Source: Actinomycetes bacterium
Lineage (GTDB): Bacteria > Actinomycetota > Acidimicrobiia > Acidimicrobiales > RAAP-2
Length of the DNA stretch: 64,000 nt
Assembly (NCBI GenBank): GCA_021793515.1
Contig: JAJYSP010000010.1
Span: 1-64,000, forward strand
Direction: 5' to 3'
A program made the position numbers and the translations under genes. The notes below the pieces were generated by a model. The model ran no database searches. It saw nothing but the letters and a program-made list of their open reading frames with translations, and was not told the DNA's origin. This document shows positions 17,148 through 26,316 of this stretch, in pieces. Within the stretch, counting starts at the first letter, position 1. The number at the start of each line of letters is the position of its first letter.

Positions 17148-18119
17148 TCAAACGAAGCCTTGGACACGATGGGGCTGGTAGGGCTCTTCGAGGGCGGCGA
17201 TTTCGTCGTCGTCGAGGGTGAGACTGAGTGCAGCGATCGCGTCGTCCAAGTGGTGCGGCTTGGTCGCGCCGATGATCGGACTCGCGACGACAGGATTCGC
17301 GAGTACCCACGCCAGTGCCACTTGGGATGGCGCGACCGCACGTCGCGCCGCGATGGCGTTTACGACGTCGACGATCGGCCGGTCTTGTTCAGAGTAGAGA
17401 CTCTGACCGAACGGATCGCTCTCAGATCGCTTCGTCGTCTCACCCCACGGACGCGCGAGACGCCCCCGGGCCAGCGGGCTCCAGGGAATGGATCCAATAC
17501 CCTGGTCGTCCAAGAGTGGCATCATCTCTCGCTCCTCCTCGCGATACAGGAGGTTGTAGTAGTTCTGCATGCTCACGAAACGGGTCCAGCCGTTGAGATC
17601 GGCCACGTAGAGCGCTTGGGCAAACTGCCACGAGTACATCGAGGAGGCGCCGATGTAGCGGGCCTTGCCGGCTTTGACGACGTCGTGCAATGCCTCAAGC
17701 GTCTCCTCGATCGGCGTCTCGTAGTCCCAACGGTGAATCTGGTAGAGATCCACGTAGTCCGTGCCGAGCCGACGCAGGCTGTTGTCGATCTCGCGCATGA
17801 TTGCTTTGCGCGAGAGGCCCAGACCATTGGGGTCGTCGTGCATCCGACCGTTGACCTTGGTGGCGAGCACGATCTCGTCGCGCGGCACCATCGAGAGCAG
17901 CACCGATCCGGTGATCTCCTCGCTGCTACCCGCCGAGTAGACGTTGGCGGTGTCGAAGAAGTTGATGCCGGCGTCAAGTGCCTGACGAAAGAAGGGTTCG
18001 GCGGCGTCGCGCCCGAGCGACCAGGGCTGGTTGCCCCGCGATGGTTCGCCGTAACTCATCAAGCCGAGGCAGAGGCGCGAGACTTTGAGGCCGGTGGGTC
18101 CGAGGTTGACGTAGTCCAT
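17148..18119 (-). CDS. aldo/keto reductase
   Basis: An NADPH-dependent carbonyl reductase of 323 residues. Recognised by MDYVNLGPTGLKVSRLCLG, the catalytic Asp/Tyr region FFDTANVYSAGSSEEI, the Lys in LATKVNG, the His in LYQIHRWD, and the cofactor site PWSPLARGRL and IIGATKPHHLDDA. It resembles the YajO/Tas-like group of aldo/keto reductases. The physiological substrate is unknown. It converges tail to tail with the eight-repeat protein, the two stop codons forming TGATCA. Confidence 0.93.
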   Translation of the reverse strand: MDYVNLGPTGLKVSRLCLGLMSYGEPSRGNQPWSLGRDAAEPFFRQALDAGINFFDTANVYSAGSSEEITGSVLLSMVPRDEIVLATKVNGRMHDDPNGLGLSRKAIMREIDNSLRRLGTDYVDLYQIHRWDYETPIEETLEALHDVVKAGKARYIGASSMYSWQFAQALYVADLNGWTRFVSMQNYYNLLYREEEREMMPLLDDQGIGSIPWSPLARGRLARPWGETTKRSESDPFGQSLYSEQDRPIVDVVNAIAARRAVAPSQVALAWVLANPVVASPIIGATKPHHLDDAIAALSLTLDDDEIAALEEPYQPHRVQGFV

Positions 18120-18151
18120 GTCCGCACCCTACCGGTCAGCGTTTCAATGCG

Positions 18152-18520
18152 TCATCGTGACGAAGATCGACAGGCCAACGCGCCGGGCAAACGGTGTCGA
18201 TACCGGGCGACCAGCCGATACAGTGGCTCGGCGAGCCACGGCAGCGGCCGACGCATCGCGATGAGCCCGATCACTCGCCAGGGCGACGTAGTCGCGGCGA
18301 GGGCACGCGCGACCGCCGCGGCCCCGCGGTACCGAGCGCGTGGCTCGACCCACCACACGCTCGATACGACTTCGTCCAGGCTCAGGCGGTCGCACTGAGC
18401 GAGGAAGTCGGTGCCACGCACCGCGATGACGTCGGTGCCCCACCGCTCGACACACCACGAAGCGCAGCGCTCGCAGAATCCGCAGTCGCCGTCGTAGACC
18501 AGATACGTCACGTGAGCCAC
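18152..18520 (-). CDS. DCC-family thiol-disulfide oxidoreductase-like protein
   Basis: 122 residues beginning THVTYLVYDGDCGFCERC-type sequence: the YDGDCGFC motif defines the DCC (DUF393) family, thought to be thioredoxin-like. WRVIGLIAMRRPLPWLAEPLYRLVARYRHRLP in the C-terminal half is also family-typical. Reaction unknown. It is divergent from the MFS gene with only 34 bases between starts, so promoters must overlap. Confidence 0.85.
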   Translation of the reverse strand: MAHVTYLVYDGDCGFCERCASWCVERWGTDVIAVRGTDFLAQCDRLSLDEVVSSVWWVEPRARYRGAAAVARALAATTSPWRVIGLIAMRRPLPWLAEPLYRLVARYRHRLPGALACRSSSR

Positions 18521-18554
18521 GCGCGCAACTTACCTGCCACGTAGCGTGTGTGGA

Positions 18555-19781
18555 ATGTCACGCCGCCTGGCCATGCTCCAGCTCTTCGGCCACCGCGAGC
18601 CACGCCTCCTCGTGACCGGTCAGACCATCTCGATGTTCGGAGACGGCGTCGCCAACGTCGCGCTCACCCTGCTGGTCCTGGACACCACCCATTCGGTCGC
18701 CAAGCTCGCCTGGTTCGCGACGGCGCGAATGACCCCACTCGTGCTGCTTCTCCTGGTCGGCGGGGTAATCGTTGACCGACACGCCCGACGCACCCTGCTC
18801 TTGATCTCCGACCTGGCCCGCGGCGCGCTGACCGGCGGGCTCGTGGTATTGCTTGCCACCGGAACGCTACGTTTCTGGCAACTACTCGTCTTCGCCGTCC
18901 TCTTCGGCTCCTTCGACGCGATCTTCACGCCCGCCATGAGCGCCCTGACCCCCGAGATCGTTCCCGAGCACCTGCTCGGTGCGATGAATGCCGTGCGGCC
19001 GCTCTCGAACAATGTGGTCGGTGGCATGATCGGACCGGCCGTCGGCGGCCTCGTCGCCGCGTGGAGCACCACCGCCGCCATGGCCATCGATACCGCGACA
19101 TTCGCCGCGAGTGCGGCGGCCCTCGTGCTCATGCGACCGACCCCCACACCGACTCGTGTCGCGGCGAGCACCATGATCCACGAGATCAAAGAGGGTATCG
19201 GCTACGTCCGTTCGACGAACTGGATCTGGACGACGCTCACCGCGGTGACGCTGGGCAACGCTCTGCTCTTCACGCCGATGAACGTGCTGATCCCCTTCTT
19301 CTTGCGTCACGACCTGCACGCGGCCAAGGTGACGGTCGGCTACTTCTTCGCGGCCTACGGCCTCGCCGGTGGCATCGGGGCGCTCGTATCGGGGAGTGTG
19401 GCGATCCCGCGACGGCGCATCCGCGCGATGTGGATTGCCTGGACAGCCGCCAATGGTGTGCTGCTTATCTTCGGTCTCGTGACACAGAGTTGGGAGGTCT
19501 TCTTGGTGCCACTGGTCACCGCGCCAGGGATTCTCTACGGCAACGTGGTCTGGGAGTCGATGCTCCAAGCGGTGGTGCCGCGCGAGCTGCTCGGCCGGGT
19601 GTCATCGGTCGACTGGTTCGTCTCGCTCGGCCTCGCACCCGTGGGACTCGTATTCGCCGGCTACCTGAGCTCCCTCGTCGGCGTTCGGACCTACTTCGTC
19701 GGGGCTGCCATCGTCTCGACGGTGCCCGGTCTCATCATCTTGGCCTCCAAGCGCATCAACGCGGTCGACGCCGGACGTTGA
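18555..19781 (+). CDS. MFS transporter (EntS-like exporter group)
   Basis: About 408 residues with twelve hydrophobic segments. The first half has GDGVANVALTLLVLD and the loop VDRHARRTLLLISDLARG, and the start of the second half has LRHDLHAAKVTVGYFFAAYGLAGGIGAL. These features match the MFS_3 group that includes the enterobactin exporter EntS and macrolide exporters. It is probably a proton-driven efflux pump of unknown substrate. GTG 18546 is an alternative start. Its 3' end overlaps the convergent gene at 19756 by 26 bases. Confidence 0.85.
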   Translation: MSRRLAMLQLFGHREPRLLVTGQTISMFGDGVANVALTLLVLDTTHSVAKLAWFATARMTPLVLLLLVGGVIVDRHARRTLLLISDLARGALTGGLVVLLATGTLRFWQLLVFAVLFGSFDAIFTPAMSALTPEIVPEHLLGAMNAVRPLSNNVVGGMIGPAVGGLVAAWSTTAAMAIDTATFAASAAALVLMRPTPTPTRVAASTMIHEIKEGIGYVRSTNWIWTTLTAVTLGNALLFTPMNVLIPFFLRHDLHAAKVTVGYFFAAYGLAGGIGALVSGSVAIPRRRIRAMWIAWTAANGVLLIFGLVTQSWEVFLVPLVTAPGILYGNVVWESMLQAVVPRELLGRVSSVDWFVSLGLAPVGLVFAGYLSSLVGVRTYFVGAAIVSTVPGLIILASKRINAVDAGR

Positions 19782-20079
19782 GCAAGAGCTGGGGAGCGTC
19801 GTGCAGCGAGCGGCCAGTGACGTGCGAGCCGTGCTTCGCGGTGAGCGGGTAGATGAGTTCGGGTCGGAATGACCGTCCTCGCCCCTCCCCCGGGCGTCCG
19901 CCTCGGACCTCGATCCACTCATCACCGGTCTCTTCATTGCGACCGTGGGCGACGAACACCCACTGCTGGCGTAGCTCCTTGGGCGAATTGACGACCACCG
20001 GGTCGCCCTCGACGAGACCGGCCCAAGTCCGAACCCGAACGATCCTCGCGCTGCGCTGTGCGCTCTCACGTTCCACCAA
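19756..20079 (-). CDS. conserved actinobacterial small protein
   Basis: 107 residues with the line TWAGLVEGDPVVVNSPKELRQQWVFVAHGRNEETGDEWIEVRGG, then RSFRPELIYPL and a C-terminal APQLLLN. This beta-rich pattern, with a GDPVVV strand and a final SFRPExI, recurs in small conserved proteins of Actinomycetota with no known function. The start is uncertain (TTG or GTG at 20076-20079). It overlaps the MFS gene tail and is divergent from the nuclease gene. Confidence 0.65.
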   Translation of the reverse strand: MVERESAQRSARIVRVRTWAGLVEGDPVVVNSPKELRQQWVFVAHGRNEETGDEWIEVRGGRPGEGRGRSFRPELIYPLTAKHGSHVTGRSLHDAPQLLLNVRRRPR

Positions 20080-20197
20080 CCATTTCTACCGGACGGCGAA
20101 CGGGTGTCGCTGCGACGCGTCGGCGACGGCGAACGCGAAAGTCGAGCAACGGTGGCGCCGGCCCCACGATGTCACGACCACGGCCTACGGTGACCCT

Positions 20198-20998
20198 ATG
20201 AGTTTCGACCAGTCCCTGCCCACCGCCCTCTCCCCCTCCAGGCTGCAGGACTTTCGCGCCTGCCCCCGTCGGTTCCAGTACTCGGCAGTCGAGCGGATCC
20301 CCCAGCCCGCGACCTACGCCACCACCAAGGGTCGCCTCGTTCACTGGGTGCTCGAGCAGTTGTACCGATTGGATGCCGACGAGCGTACCGAGGAGGCGGC
20401 GCGGGGCTTCGTCGAGCCGGCCGAGGCCGAGATACTCACCGCGTCGGTTCGCGACGACCTGGCCGTTGACGATGCGCTGCTCGCGCGACTACGCCACGAG
20501 GTCCACCGCATCATCGACGTCTACTTCACGATGGAGGACCCTCGACTCGTCAGCCACGTCGGCGTCGAGTTGCGCGTCAACGTCGAACTCGACGGCGTCC
20601 CGATGCTCGGGATCCTCGACCGGCTCGACCGGCGCGACGACGGCGCCCTCGTGATCGTGGACTACAAGACGGGGTCGCTGCCCAACCGAAACTACGACAC
20701 CCAGACCTTCGCCAACGCCGAGCTCTACGCCGCGCTGTGCGAAGCGAGCATGGGCGAACTCCCGAGGACCATCGAGTTGCTCTACGTCGCCCAGGGCGAG
20801 ACCATTGAGCGACACGTGACCGACGTTGTCGTGCGCGCGCGTGCCCAGTCCGCCGCCGACGCCTGGGCGACCATCGAGCGGTTCCACGACGAGGGTGCGT
20901 TCCCCGCGACGCCGTCGGTGAACACCTGTCGATTCTGTGCGTACGCGAACCGCTGTCGCGCGAGCGGTGTCGCCGTACCGGTGCGGACGAGGTCCTAG
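20198..20998 (+). CDS. RecB-family PD-(D/E)XK nuclease
   Basis: 266 residues. Features of the Cas4/RecB-like nuclease fold: LSPSRLQDFRACPRRFQY at the N-terminus, GRLVHWVLEQLY, GILDRLDRR and IVDYKTG (catalytic D and K of the motif), QTFANAELYAAL (QxxxY), and a C-terminal cluster CRFCAYANRC with the N-terminal Cys that could bind an iron-sulfur cluster. It is a single-domain protein found widely in Actinomycetota, presumably acting on DNA ends. No CRISPR genes are nearby. The ATG at 20198 fits the domain start. Confidence 0.88.
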   Translation: MSFDQSLPTALSPSRLQDFRACPRRFQYSAVERIPQPATYATTKGRLVHWVLEQLYRLDADERTEEAARGFVEPAEAEILTASVRDDLAVDDALLARLRHEVHRIIDVYFTMEDPRLVSHVGVELRVNVELDGVPMLGILDRLDRRDDGALVIVDYKTGSLPNRNYDTQTFANAELYAALCEASMGELPRTIELLYVAQGETIERHVTDVVVRARAQSAADAWATIERFHDEGAFPATPSVNTCRFCAYANRCRASGVAVPVRTRS

Positions 20999-21020
20999 AC
21001 ACGGACTTTAGGCTGGTCGC

Positions 21021-21617
21021 GTGACCGCCTTCGAGCTCTCCTTCGACTATCGCTGCCCCTTCGCGAAGAACATCCATCTCCACGTCCTCACGGCCCTGCG
21101 CGCCGGCGCGGACTTCGACGTCACCTTCGTGCCCTGGACCCTCAGCCAGGGCCATCGACACGAGGGCGAACCTGACGTGTGGGACGACCCCACCCGCGAG
21201 GCGGACCTCATCGCGCTCGCCGCGGGCGTGTCGGTGCGCGATCAGCAACCTGAACACTTCCTCGCCGCCCACGAGGCACTGTTTCGAGCACGACACGAGC
21301 AGTTCATTCGCCTCGCGACCTTCGACGAGGTCGCCACGGTGCTCGAACCCCTCGGCGTGGACATCGCGATGGTACGCGAGGACATCGCGTCGCGGCGACC
21401 GTATCGGGAGATCAAGGCCAGCTACGAGCGTTTCGCCACGGTCGAGGCCTTCGGTGTGCCGACGTTCGTCGTGGGGTCCGACGCTACGTTCGTTCGCTAC
21501 ATGGACCCGCCAACGGCCGACGCCGACGCATCGATCCGGCTCATCGACTCACTGCTCACTTTGATAGCCCACCAGCCCCAGTTAAACGAGTTCAAGCACA
21601 CGCGCCTGCCCGCTTGA
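21021..21617 (+). CDS. DsbA-family (FrnE/HCCA isomerase-like) protein
   Basis: 198 residues with a thioredoxin core split by a helical insertion. The N-terminus FELSFDYRCPFAKNIH carries CPFA in place of the CxxC, and the cis-Pro loop reads FGVPTFVVGSDATFVRYMD. This is the layout of the 2-hydroxychromene-2-carboxylate isomerase/DsbA group. With only one active-site cysteine it may be a glutathione- or mycothiol-dependent isomerase or S-transferase rather than a disulfide oxidase. It begins 22 bases after the nuclease gene, so co-transcription is likely. Confidence 0.85.
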   Translation: MTAFELSFDYRCPFAKNIHLHVLTALRAGADFDVTFVPWTLSQGHRHEGEPDVWDDPTREADLIALAAGVSVRDQQPEHFLAAHEALFRARHEQFIRLATFDEVATVLEPLGVDIAMVREDIASRRPYREIKASYERFATVEAFGVPTFVVGSDATFVRYMDPPTADADASIRLIDSLLTLIAHQPQLNEFKHTRLPA

Positions 21618-21618
21618 A

Positions 21619-21987
21619 CTACTGGAACAGTCGCGTCACCAGCTCGACGAGCGCCAGTACGCCGAGACCGAGGGCCGGACCATACGCGGCGAACGCGTCA
21701 CTACTGCGTCGGTGAACCACCACCGCTCCGATCATGAGCAGGACGAGTCCGGCGGCTGCGACCTCGTTGAGGATGGCGAGGAACGACGCGCCCTTGCCCA
21801 CGAGTCCCACCATGACCGCCACACCGGCGACGATCTCGAGGATGCCGATGCGCTGGTAGAGCCGCTTGGTGAGTCCGAGGTGCTCGGCCGCGTGGCTCAT
21901 CGCTGGCGAGAAGAGGACCTTCTGGAGACCCGCGGTAAGAAAGGCGAGGAACAAGACGATTGACACGACACTGGCTACCGCGGCCAT
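21619..21987 (-). CDS. DoxX-family membrane protein
   Basis: About 122 residues with four hydrophobic segments. The N-terminal FLAFLTAGLQKVLF is the DoxX signature, followed by LYQRIGILEIVAGVAVMVGL and an HRRSSDAFAAYGPALGLGVL tail. AAAGGAG sits 5 bases before the ATG at 21987, which decides the start over an upstream GTG. DoxX-like proteins are small membrane proteins linked in some species to oxidative-stress complexes. Confidence 0.85.
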   Translation of the reverse strand: MAAVASVVSIVLFLAFLTAGLQKVLFSPAMSHAAEHLGLTKRLYQRIGILEIVAGVAVMVGLVGKGASFLAILNEVAAAGLVLLMIGAVVVHRRSSDAFAAYGPALGLGVLALVELVTRLFQ

Positions 21988-22011
21988 TACCACTCCTTTG
22001 ACCCATCGACT

Positions 22012-22944
22012 CTAACCGGCCGAGGCGGGCCCCTTCGTCTGGCGCTCGTAGTCGAGTATCGCGTCCAGGGCGGTGTGTCGTTGGTCGGCGGTGCCGACGG
22101 CCACCGCCGAGAACTCGGTGACTCCGGCGTCGGCGAGTCCGTGCAGCTGGTCGACCACGGCGTCGTGCGTGCCGATCAGCGCCACACCCGCGGGGTCGCT
22201 CACCCCCTCGCGCTCGAGCATCGCCCGGTAGCTCGGCAGCGTCGCGTAGACCGCGAAGGTCTCGTTGATCATGTCGCGCGCGCCCTTTGGGTCATCGCTC
22301 ACCACGACCGGCAACGAGCAGTTCACGCTCGGCGACGGCCGACTCGCCGCGGACGCGGCGGCATCGATTGAGGGCCGGATGTGCTCGGCGATGGTGCGAC
22401 GTCCGGTCATCCATAGCACGGTGCCGTCGGCGACCGTTCCGGCGAGGGCGAGCATCTTGGGGCCCAACGCCGCCACGACGAGTCGGGGCGCGACGACGTC
22501 CTTGGGCCCTACGGCACCGGTCGCGGTCGCACTGACCATGTCGCCGTGGACATCGACTGGCTCACCGCGCAGCATTGGGGCGAGGGCGGCCAGGTACTCG
22601 CGCAAGTACGACCCCGGCCGATCGAAGGCGATCCCCCAGAGTCCCTCCACGATGACCTGGTGCGAGAGCCCAACGCCCAGGGTCAGTCGACCGCCGATGG
22701 CGTCTTGGACCGTTCGAGCCTGGGCCGCCAGCATCGACGGGTGGCGGGGCTGGACCGGCACGACGGCCGTGCCGAAGTCAACGTCGGGCAGCTCACGGCC
22801 GACCACCGCGAGCGCCGTCAGGGTGTCGGGTCCAAATATCTGTGAGGACCACATCGAACCGAACCCCCGGTCGCGCAACCGGCGCGCCCGTTCGACCGAT
22901 TCATCGATCATCCCGTCCAGGTCAAGGCCAACCCCGATACGCAT
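22012..22944 (-). CDS. LLM-class (F420-dependent-type) oxidoreductase
   Basis: 310 residues with a TIM-barrel bacterial luciferase-like fold: MRIGVGLDLDG, GSMWSSQIFGPDTLTAL, FGTAVVPVQPRHPSMLAAQARTVQ, GRLTLGVGLSHQ, APRLVVAALGPKMLALAG and ADGTVLWMTG. The sequence fits the F420-dependent group common in Actinomycetota, although FMN use cannot be excluded. Substrate unknown. The ATG at 22944 is 27 bases from the divergent purK start. The longer upstream frame is an artefact of the GC-rich opposite strand of purK. Confidence 0.88.
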   Translation of the reverse strand: MRIGVGLDLDGMIDESVERARRLRDRGFGSMWSSQIFGPDTLTALAVVGRELPDVDFGTAVVPVQPRHPSMLAAQARTVQDAIGGRLTLGVGLSHQVIVEGLWGIAFDRPGSYLREYLAALAPMLRGEPVDVHGDMVSATATGAVGPKDVVAPRLVVAALGPKMLALAGTVADGTVLWMTGRRTIAEHIRPSIDAAASAASRPSPSVNCSLPVVVSDDPKGARDMINETFAVYATLPSYRAMLEREGVSDPAGVALIGTHDAVVDQLHGLADAGVTEFSAVAVGTADQRHTALDAILDYERQTKGPASAG

Positions 22945-22971
22945 GACCGCCCCCGTTCGCCCACTATCGTC

Positions 22972-24126
22972 GTGCCCGTGCCGGGCGACCCTCAACTTAT
23001 CTCGTCGCGCGTCGGCGTGGTCGGGGCCGGCCAACTCGCGAGGATGATGGGCGAGGTCGCCCACGACGTGGGCGTCACCGTCAGTGTCCTCGCACTGAAC
23101 GAGGACGACTCGGCCGTCGCCACGGCCGACCACGTGGTCATCGGCGATCCGAGTGATCGAGCGGCGTTCGTTGAACTCGCGCGCGACGTCGACGTGGTCA
23201 CCTTCGACCACGAGCTCGTGGACCTCGAGCTCCTCGACGTCCTCGCCCGCGAGGGGGTCATACTGCGACCCGGTCCCGCGTCACTACGCTACGCCGTCGA
23301 CAAGGCCTACCAGCGCGTCCAGTTCGCCGAACACGGCCTGCCCGTGCCTCGATTCATCGTCGTGGACTCTCGCAACGACCCCGCGCTGCACGCATTCTTG
23401 GACTCCGTGGCGGTCCCACCCGTCGTCAAGGTGGCCCGCGGTGGCTACGACGGGCGCGGCGTCTTTTTCCCCGACCAGGTCGGTGATGTCGCCGCGCTCG
23501 TCGAATCCCTCGACACCGTTGTCGTGGTCGAGGAACGGCTCGAGTTGATCGGCGAGGTTGCCCAACTGCTCGTGCGCGCTTGTGACGGCGAGGTCGCCCA
23601 CTACCCCTTGGTCACGACCGTTCAGTCCGACGGGATGTGCGTCGAGGTCCGATTCCCGAGTCAGTTTCCCGAACTCGCGGCCGAGGCCGCCGTGCTCGGC
23701 CACACGGTTGCCGACCTTGTGGGCGCGATCGGGATCATCGCGATCGAACTCTTCGTGACCGAGTCGGGTCTCGTGATCAACGAGGTCGCCCTTCGCCCAC
23801 ACAACACCGGCCACTGGACCATCGAGGGGGCCGCGACCGACCAGTTTTCCAACCACCTGCGCGCGGTCAGCGGTCAGCGGCTGGGCTCGACCGAGCCGGT
23901 CGTCGCCCACGCCGTCATGGTCAACGTCGTCGGCGCAGACGAGGCGGCGATGCCGGCCGCCGGTCGGGCGATCAGCGGCGCGTTCGTCCACGACTATGGC
24001 AAGACGTGGCGGCCGGGACGCAAGCTCGGCCACGTGACGGCCGTCGATGACGACGCCGAACGCGCCCGCGTGACAGCATGGGCGGGGGCCCTGGCCTACG
24101 GGACCCGGACGAGGGAGGCGACGTGA
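22972..24126 (+). CDS. purK: 5-(carboxyamino)imidazole ribonucleotide synthase
   Basis: Uses ATP and bicarbonate to carboxylate AIR, giving N5-CAIR, in de novo purine synthesis. 384 residues with an ATP-grasp fold: [16 protein letters not shown] at the N-terminus, [37 protein letters not shown], and [28 protein letters not shown]. Two in-frame GTG codons (22972, 22978) are candidate starts. The stop overlaps the purE start in GTGA, so the two enzymes of consecutive steps are translationally coupled. Confidence 0.96.
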   Translation: MPVPGDPQLISSRVGVVGAGQLARMMGEVAHDVGVTVSVLALNEDDSAVATADHVVIGDPSDRAAFVELARDVDVVTFDHELVDLELLDVLAREGVILRPGPASLRYAVDKAYQRVQFAEHGLPVPRFIVVDSRNDPALHAFLDSVAVPPVVKVARGGYDGRGVFFPDQVGDVAALVESLDTVVVVEERLELIGEVAQLLVRACDGEVAHYPLVTTVQSDGMCVEVRFPSQFPELAAEAAVLGHTVADLVGAIGIIAIELFVTESGLVINEVALRPHNTGHWTIEGAATDQFSNHLRAVSGQRLGSTEPVVAHAVMVNVVGADEAAMPAAGRAISGAFVHDYGKTWRPGRKLGHVTAVDDDAERARVTAWAGALAYGTRTREAT

Positions 24127-24620
24127 GCGCGATCGTGGGAGTGGTGATGGGCAGCTCCTCAGACCTCGACGTCATGGCCGGGGCCGCGGCTGTGCTGGAG
24201 GACTTCGGGATCGAGCACGAGGTTCGAGTCGTCTCGGCGCACCGCACACCCGACGACATGCTCGCCTACGGTCGAGACGCCCGGGACCGGGGACTTCGCG
24301 TCATCATCGCCGGAGCGGGCGGTGCGGCGCACCTGCCCGGGATGCTCGCCGCGACCACGTCGCTGCCCGTGATCGGTGTACCGGTCGCCCTCGCACGCCT
24401 CGACGGACTCGACTCGCTGCTCAGTATCGTCCAGATGCCCCGTGGCGTGCCCGTAGCGACCGTCGCGGTCAATGGGGCGGCCAACGCCGCCCTGCTGGCG
24501 CTTCGAATACTCGCGGTGGGCGACGAGGTGCTGAGCGCCCGACTCGACGAGCACCGCCGCGCACTCGCCGACGAGGCCCGAGCTCAAGACCTCGGACTCG
24601 GACGCCAACGGGATTCTTAG
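24123..24620 (+). CDS. purE: 5-(carboxyamino)imidazole ribonucleotide mutase
   Basis: Converts N5-CAIR to CAIR, the step after PurK. 165 residues from the GTG that overlaps the purK stop. Class I PurE motifs: [65 protein letters not shown] and the final helix. GGAGG precedes the start. Confidence 0.96.
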   Translation: MSAIVGVVMGSSSDLDVMAGAAAVLEDFGIEHEVRVVSAHRTPDDMLAYGRDARDRGLRVIIAGAGGAAHLPGMLAATTSLPVIGVPVALARLDGLDSLLSIVQMPRGVPVATVAVNGAANAALLALRILAVGDEVLSARLDEHRRALADEARAQDLGLGRQRDS

Positions 24621-24682
24621 TCCGACTGGAGCCTCTCGGTGCCGCGGGGCCCCTATTCTGGGCAAGTGACCAAGGAGGTCCC

Positions 24683-25417
24683 ATGGGTGTAGGGAAGCGT
24701 CTCGCGACCATCTTCAAGGCCAAGTCGAACGCCGCGTTGAACAAGATGGAGGATCCGCGCCAGACGTTGGACCTCTCCTACGAGGAGCAGCTCGAGAACC
24801 TGACCAAGGTCCGTCGGGCTGTCGCGGACGTGGCGACGGCACGCAAGCGCGTTGAGATCCAGGCCGAACAACTGAAGAGCCAGGGCGACAAGCTCGCCGA
24901 ACAGGCCAAAGCCGCGCTCGGACAGAACAACGAGGCCCTGGCCCGCGAGGCGCTCTCGCGGCGCGAAGCCATCGCCGCGCAGTTAAAGGACCTCGACACC
25001 CAGCACGCGACCATCGTCGAGCAAGAGGAGAAGCTGACCGAGACGGCCCAGAAGCTCCAGACCGAGGTCGAGGCCTTCCGCACCAAGAAGGAGACGATCA
25101 AGGCCACCTACACCGCCGCCGAAGCGTCGGCGCACGTCTCAGAGGCCGTGAGTGGGATCTCAGCCTCGATGGGCGATGCCGGTGCGGCTCTCCAGCGGGC
25201 CCAGGACAAGGTCGCTGAGATGCAGGCTCGAAGCGGCGCGCTGGACGAGTTGCTGGCCTCGGGGGCGCTCACCGACCTCACGAGTTCGCGCGACGACATC
25301 CAGGCCCAGCTCGATCAGGCCAGTGCGACGTCCAACGTCGACGCTCAGCTCGCCGCCCTCAAGGCTCAACTGGGCTCGAGTGACGCTGCGAGCCTGCCCC
25401 CCGGAGGCGACCAGTGA
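24683..25417 (+). CDS. pspA: PspA/IM30-family membrane-stress protein
   Basis: 244 residues, almost entirely helical coiled coil from about residue 25 to 215, rich in A, E, K and Q. The N-terminus MGVGKRLATIFKAKSNAALN is the amphipathic membrane-binding helix, and EDPRQTLDLSYEEQLENL is the conserved first-helix motif. These proteins polymerise on damaged membrane and limit proton leak. AAGGAGG sits 4 bases before the ATG, with a TATTCT -10-like box upstream. It is first in a three-gene overlapping cluster with htpX and pspAB. Confidence 0.93.
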   Translation: MGVGKRLATIFKAKSNAALNKMEDPRQTLDLSYEEQLENLTKVRRAVADVATARKRVEIQAEQLKSQGDKLAEQAKAALGQNNEALAREALSRREAIAAQLKDLDTQHATIVEQEEKLTETAQKLQTEVEAFRTKKETIKATYTAAEASAHVSEAVSGISASMGDAGAALQRAQDKVAEMQARSGALDELLASGALTDLTSSRDDIQAQLDQASATSNVDAQLAALKAQLGSSDAASLPPGGDQ

Positions 25418-26316
25418 GCTCCAAGATTGAATCGGATCGCGGGCTGAACTGGCGCATGTTCATCACCGGGTTCGCCCTGGTGCTGCTGTACGGGATCATC
25501 GTCACGGTGCTGTTGCGCCTCGGCGTCTCAACCCTGCTCGTCGTCGTCATCGCCGGCGTCGCACTCGTGTCCCAGTACTACTTCTCGGACAAGATCGCGA
25601 TGTTCTCGATGCACGCCCACGAGGTCACCCCCGCCCAAGAGCCGCACCTGCACGAGATCGTCGATCGGCTTTGCCTGCTCGCGAACATGCCCAAGCCCCG
25701 AGTCGGCGTCGCCGAGATGGACATGCCCAACGCCTTCGCCACGGGTCGCAACCCGAACCACGCCGTGATCTGCGCGACGCGCGGGCTTATGCGACGACTC
25801 AGTGACGAGGAACTCGAGGCCGTGCTCGCCCACGAGTTGAGCCACGTGGCCCACCGCGACGTCGCGGTCATGACGATCGCCTCGGGCGTAGGCATGCTGG
25901 CCGGGCTGATCAGCCGTATCGCCATGTGGGGTGCGATGTTCTCAGGTGGCGGGCGAAGCCGCGACGGTGAGAACCTCGTGTTGCTCGAGATGATCACCTG
26001 GCTCGTCTCGCTCCTCGTCTACGTGATCGCCTATCTCCTGACGATGGCGCTCTCGCGGTACCGCGAACTCGCGGCCGACCGCTCCGGGGCGATCCTCATC
26101 GGCAAGCCCAGCGTGCTCGCGAGCGCGCTCGTGCACATCACCGGCGACATCGGCCGGATCCCCCGGACCGACCTGCGCCAGGCGGAGGGGATGAACGCCT
26201 TCTTCTTCGCGCCGGCCTTGGCGAGCGGGACGGCGGCCTCGCTGTTCTCGACCCACCCGTCGCTCGAGGTGCGTCTCGACCAGCTGAACAAGCTCGAGCG
26301 CCAGTTGAACGGCTAG
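25414..26316 (+). CDS. htpX: HtpX-family membrane zinc metalloprotease
   Basis: 300 residues with two N-terminal membrane helices (about 17-50), the zinc motif H140-E-L-S-H144 in AVLAHELSHVAHRD, a second membrane pair (about 150-215), the third ligand region RYRELAADRSGA, and the conserved C-terminal FSTHPSLEVRLDQL. It degrades misfolded membrane proteins. The GTG start overlaps the pspA stop, consistent with joint expression in envelope stress. Confidence 0.95.
   Translation: MSSKIESDRGLNWRMFITGFALVLLYGIIVTVLLRLGVSTLLVVVIAGVALVSQYYFSDKIAMFSMHAHEVTPAQEPHLHEIVDRLCLLANMPKPRVGVAEMDMPNAFATGRNPNHAVICATRGLMRRLSDEELEAVLAHELSHVAHRDVAVMTIASGVGMLAGLISRIAMWGAMFSGGGRSRDGENLVLLEMITWLVSLLVYVIAYLLTMALSRYRELAADRSGAILIGKPSVLASALVHITGDIGRIPRTDLRQAEGMNAFFFAPALASGTAASLFSTHPSLEVRLDQLNKLERQLNG

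Noticed and set aside
17160-18398. 412-codon forward frame opposite the aldo/keto reductase
   Set aside because: It is antisense to a gene with all catalytic motifs, and its sequence has no family-like pattern; such frames are common at this GC content.
20198-20998. RecB-like nuclease considered as Cas4 of a CRISPR system
   Set aside because: No other cas genes or repeats lie nearby, and single-domain relatives are common in Actinomycetota outside CRISPR loci.
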